Origin: Azospirillum picis | Lineage (GTDB): Bacteria > Pseudomonadota > Alphaproteobacteria > Azospirillales > Azospirillaceae | DNA length: 64,000 nucleotides | NCBI RefSeq assembly: GCF_017876115.1 | Contig: NZ_JAGINO010000003.1 | Span: forward strand, 456,002-520,001 | Direction of reading: 5' to 3' | Shown: positions 63,911 to 64,000 of the stretch, one piece after another | Layout of the letters: each line of letters starts with the position of its first letter | Numbering within the stretch: position 1 is the first letter of the stretch | Position numbers and translations under genes: made by a program | The notes under the pieces: model-generated | The model's input: the letters and a program-made list of their open reading frames with translations, nothing else | The model's database searches: none | What the model was told of the DNA's origin: nothing

Positions 63911-64000
63911 CTACAGCCGGCTTTTATCGATTTGTATGCGTCGTTTCCAATGCGATTGCTTTGCTCGCTGTTGATGATGTCTTCGCCAAAGTGACCAAGC
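63911..64000 (-). CDS. Possible C-terminal end of a transposase (partial)
   Basis: An open minus-strand frame runs from the right edge to a TAG at 63911-63913 and reads SLWRRHHQQRAKQSHWKRRI near its middle, a basic tail like those of many IS transposases. The stretch is poorer in G/C than its surroundings. The evidence is too short to name the family. Confidence 0.3.
   Translation of the reverse strand, partial: AWSLWRRHHQQRAKQSHWKRRIQIDKSRL

Overview
The window is a high-GC chromosome segment whose codons strongly favour G or C at the third position. The gene content points to an alphaproteobacterium of the Rhodospirillales, most likely Azospirillum or a close relative. The main evidence is a CtrA-type flagellar cluster with fliX, a SciP (DUF1153) homologue, motE and a DUF6468 gene, together with an alphaproteobacterial DksA, TakP-like TRAP binding proteins and a type VI secretion locus. 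The genus is an inference; no rRNA or tRNA gene was seen.

Layout. 1-6.3 kb is the end of a type VI secretion (T6SS) cluster: the OmpA-like tail of TssL, TssM, a Ser/Thr kinase overlapping tssM, and an RsbW-like ATPase. 6.3-11.6 kb is accessory: YciI, an aldo/keto reductase, a tiny XRE protein, a divergent XRE-cupin regulator/EamA exporter pair with paired operator-like sites, and RcnB. 11.58-13.58 kb is a roughly 2-kb insert bounded by 61-bp inverted repeats; it holds an internally deleted IS630 transposase and a divergent LysR/tautomerase pair. 13.6-18.9 kb carries a hybrid histidine kinase, a response regulator with an unrecognised N-terminal module and a frameshifted cupin pseudogene. 18.9-36.5 kb is largely housekeeping: ndk, ABC-F, exoD, a VOC protein, ydcF, the rlpA-dac-tmk-holB-metG-tatD-MBL series, a TRAP binding protein, parC and recO. 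36.7-42.5 kb has a triple-PAS GGDEF/EAL protein, a YkgJ cysteine-cluster protein and an OpgC acyltransferase operon with one intact and one apparently dead SGNH hydrolase.

42.7-58.3 kb is the flagellar region: motE-DUF6468-fliM-fliL (minus strand), flgF-flgG-flgA-flgH (plus), fliX (minus) divergent from flgI-flgJ-flgN-like (plus), fliK-flgD (plus) and sciP. Two good sigma-54 promoters precede flgF and fliK. Several small conserved proteins and dksA lie between the flagellar blocks. 58.3-64 kb carries a TetR/MaoC-dehydratase pair with a large inverted operator, a 13-bp tandem repeat beside a 21-bp perfect hairpin, a second TakP-like binding protein paralogous to the one at 32 kb, mtnP, a rhomboid protease, an enoyl-CoA hydratase and, at the right edge, what may be the end of a transposase gene.

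How the parts connect. The flagellar genes form a developmental module likely controlled by CtrA/SciP and sigma-54. The housekeeping series serves DNA replication, the cell wall and tRNA charging. The most unusual items are the OpgC-SGNH-pseudo-SGNH operon, the inverted-repeat island, the kinase/RsbW appendix of the T6SS locus and the response regulator with a large novel input region.
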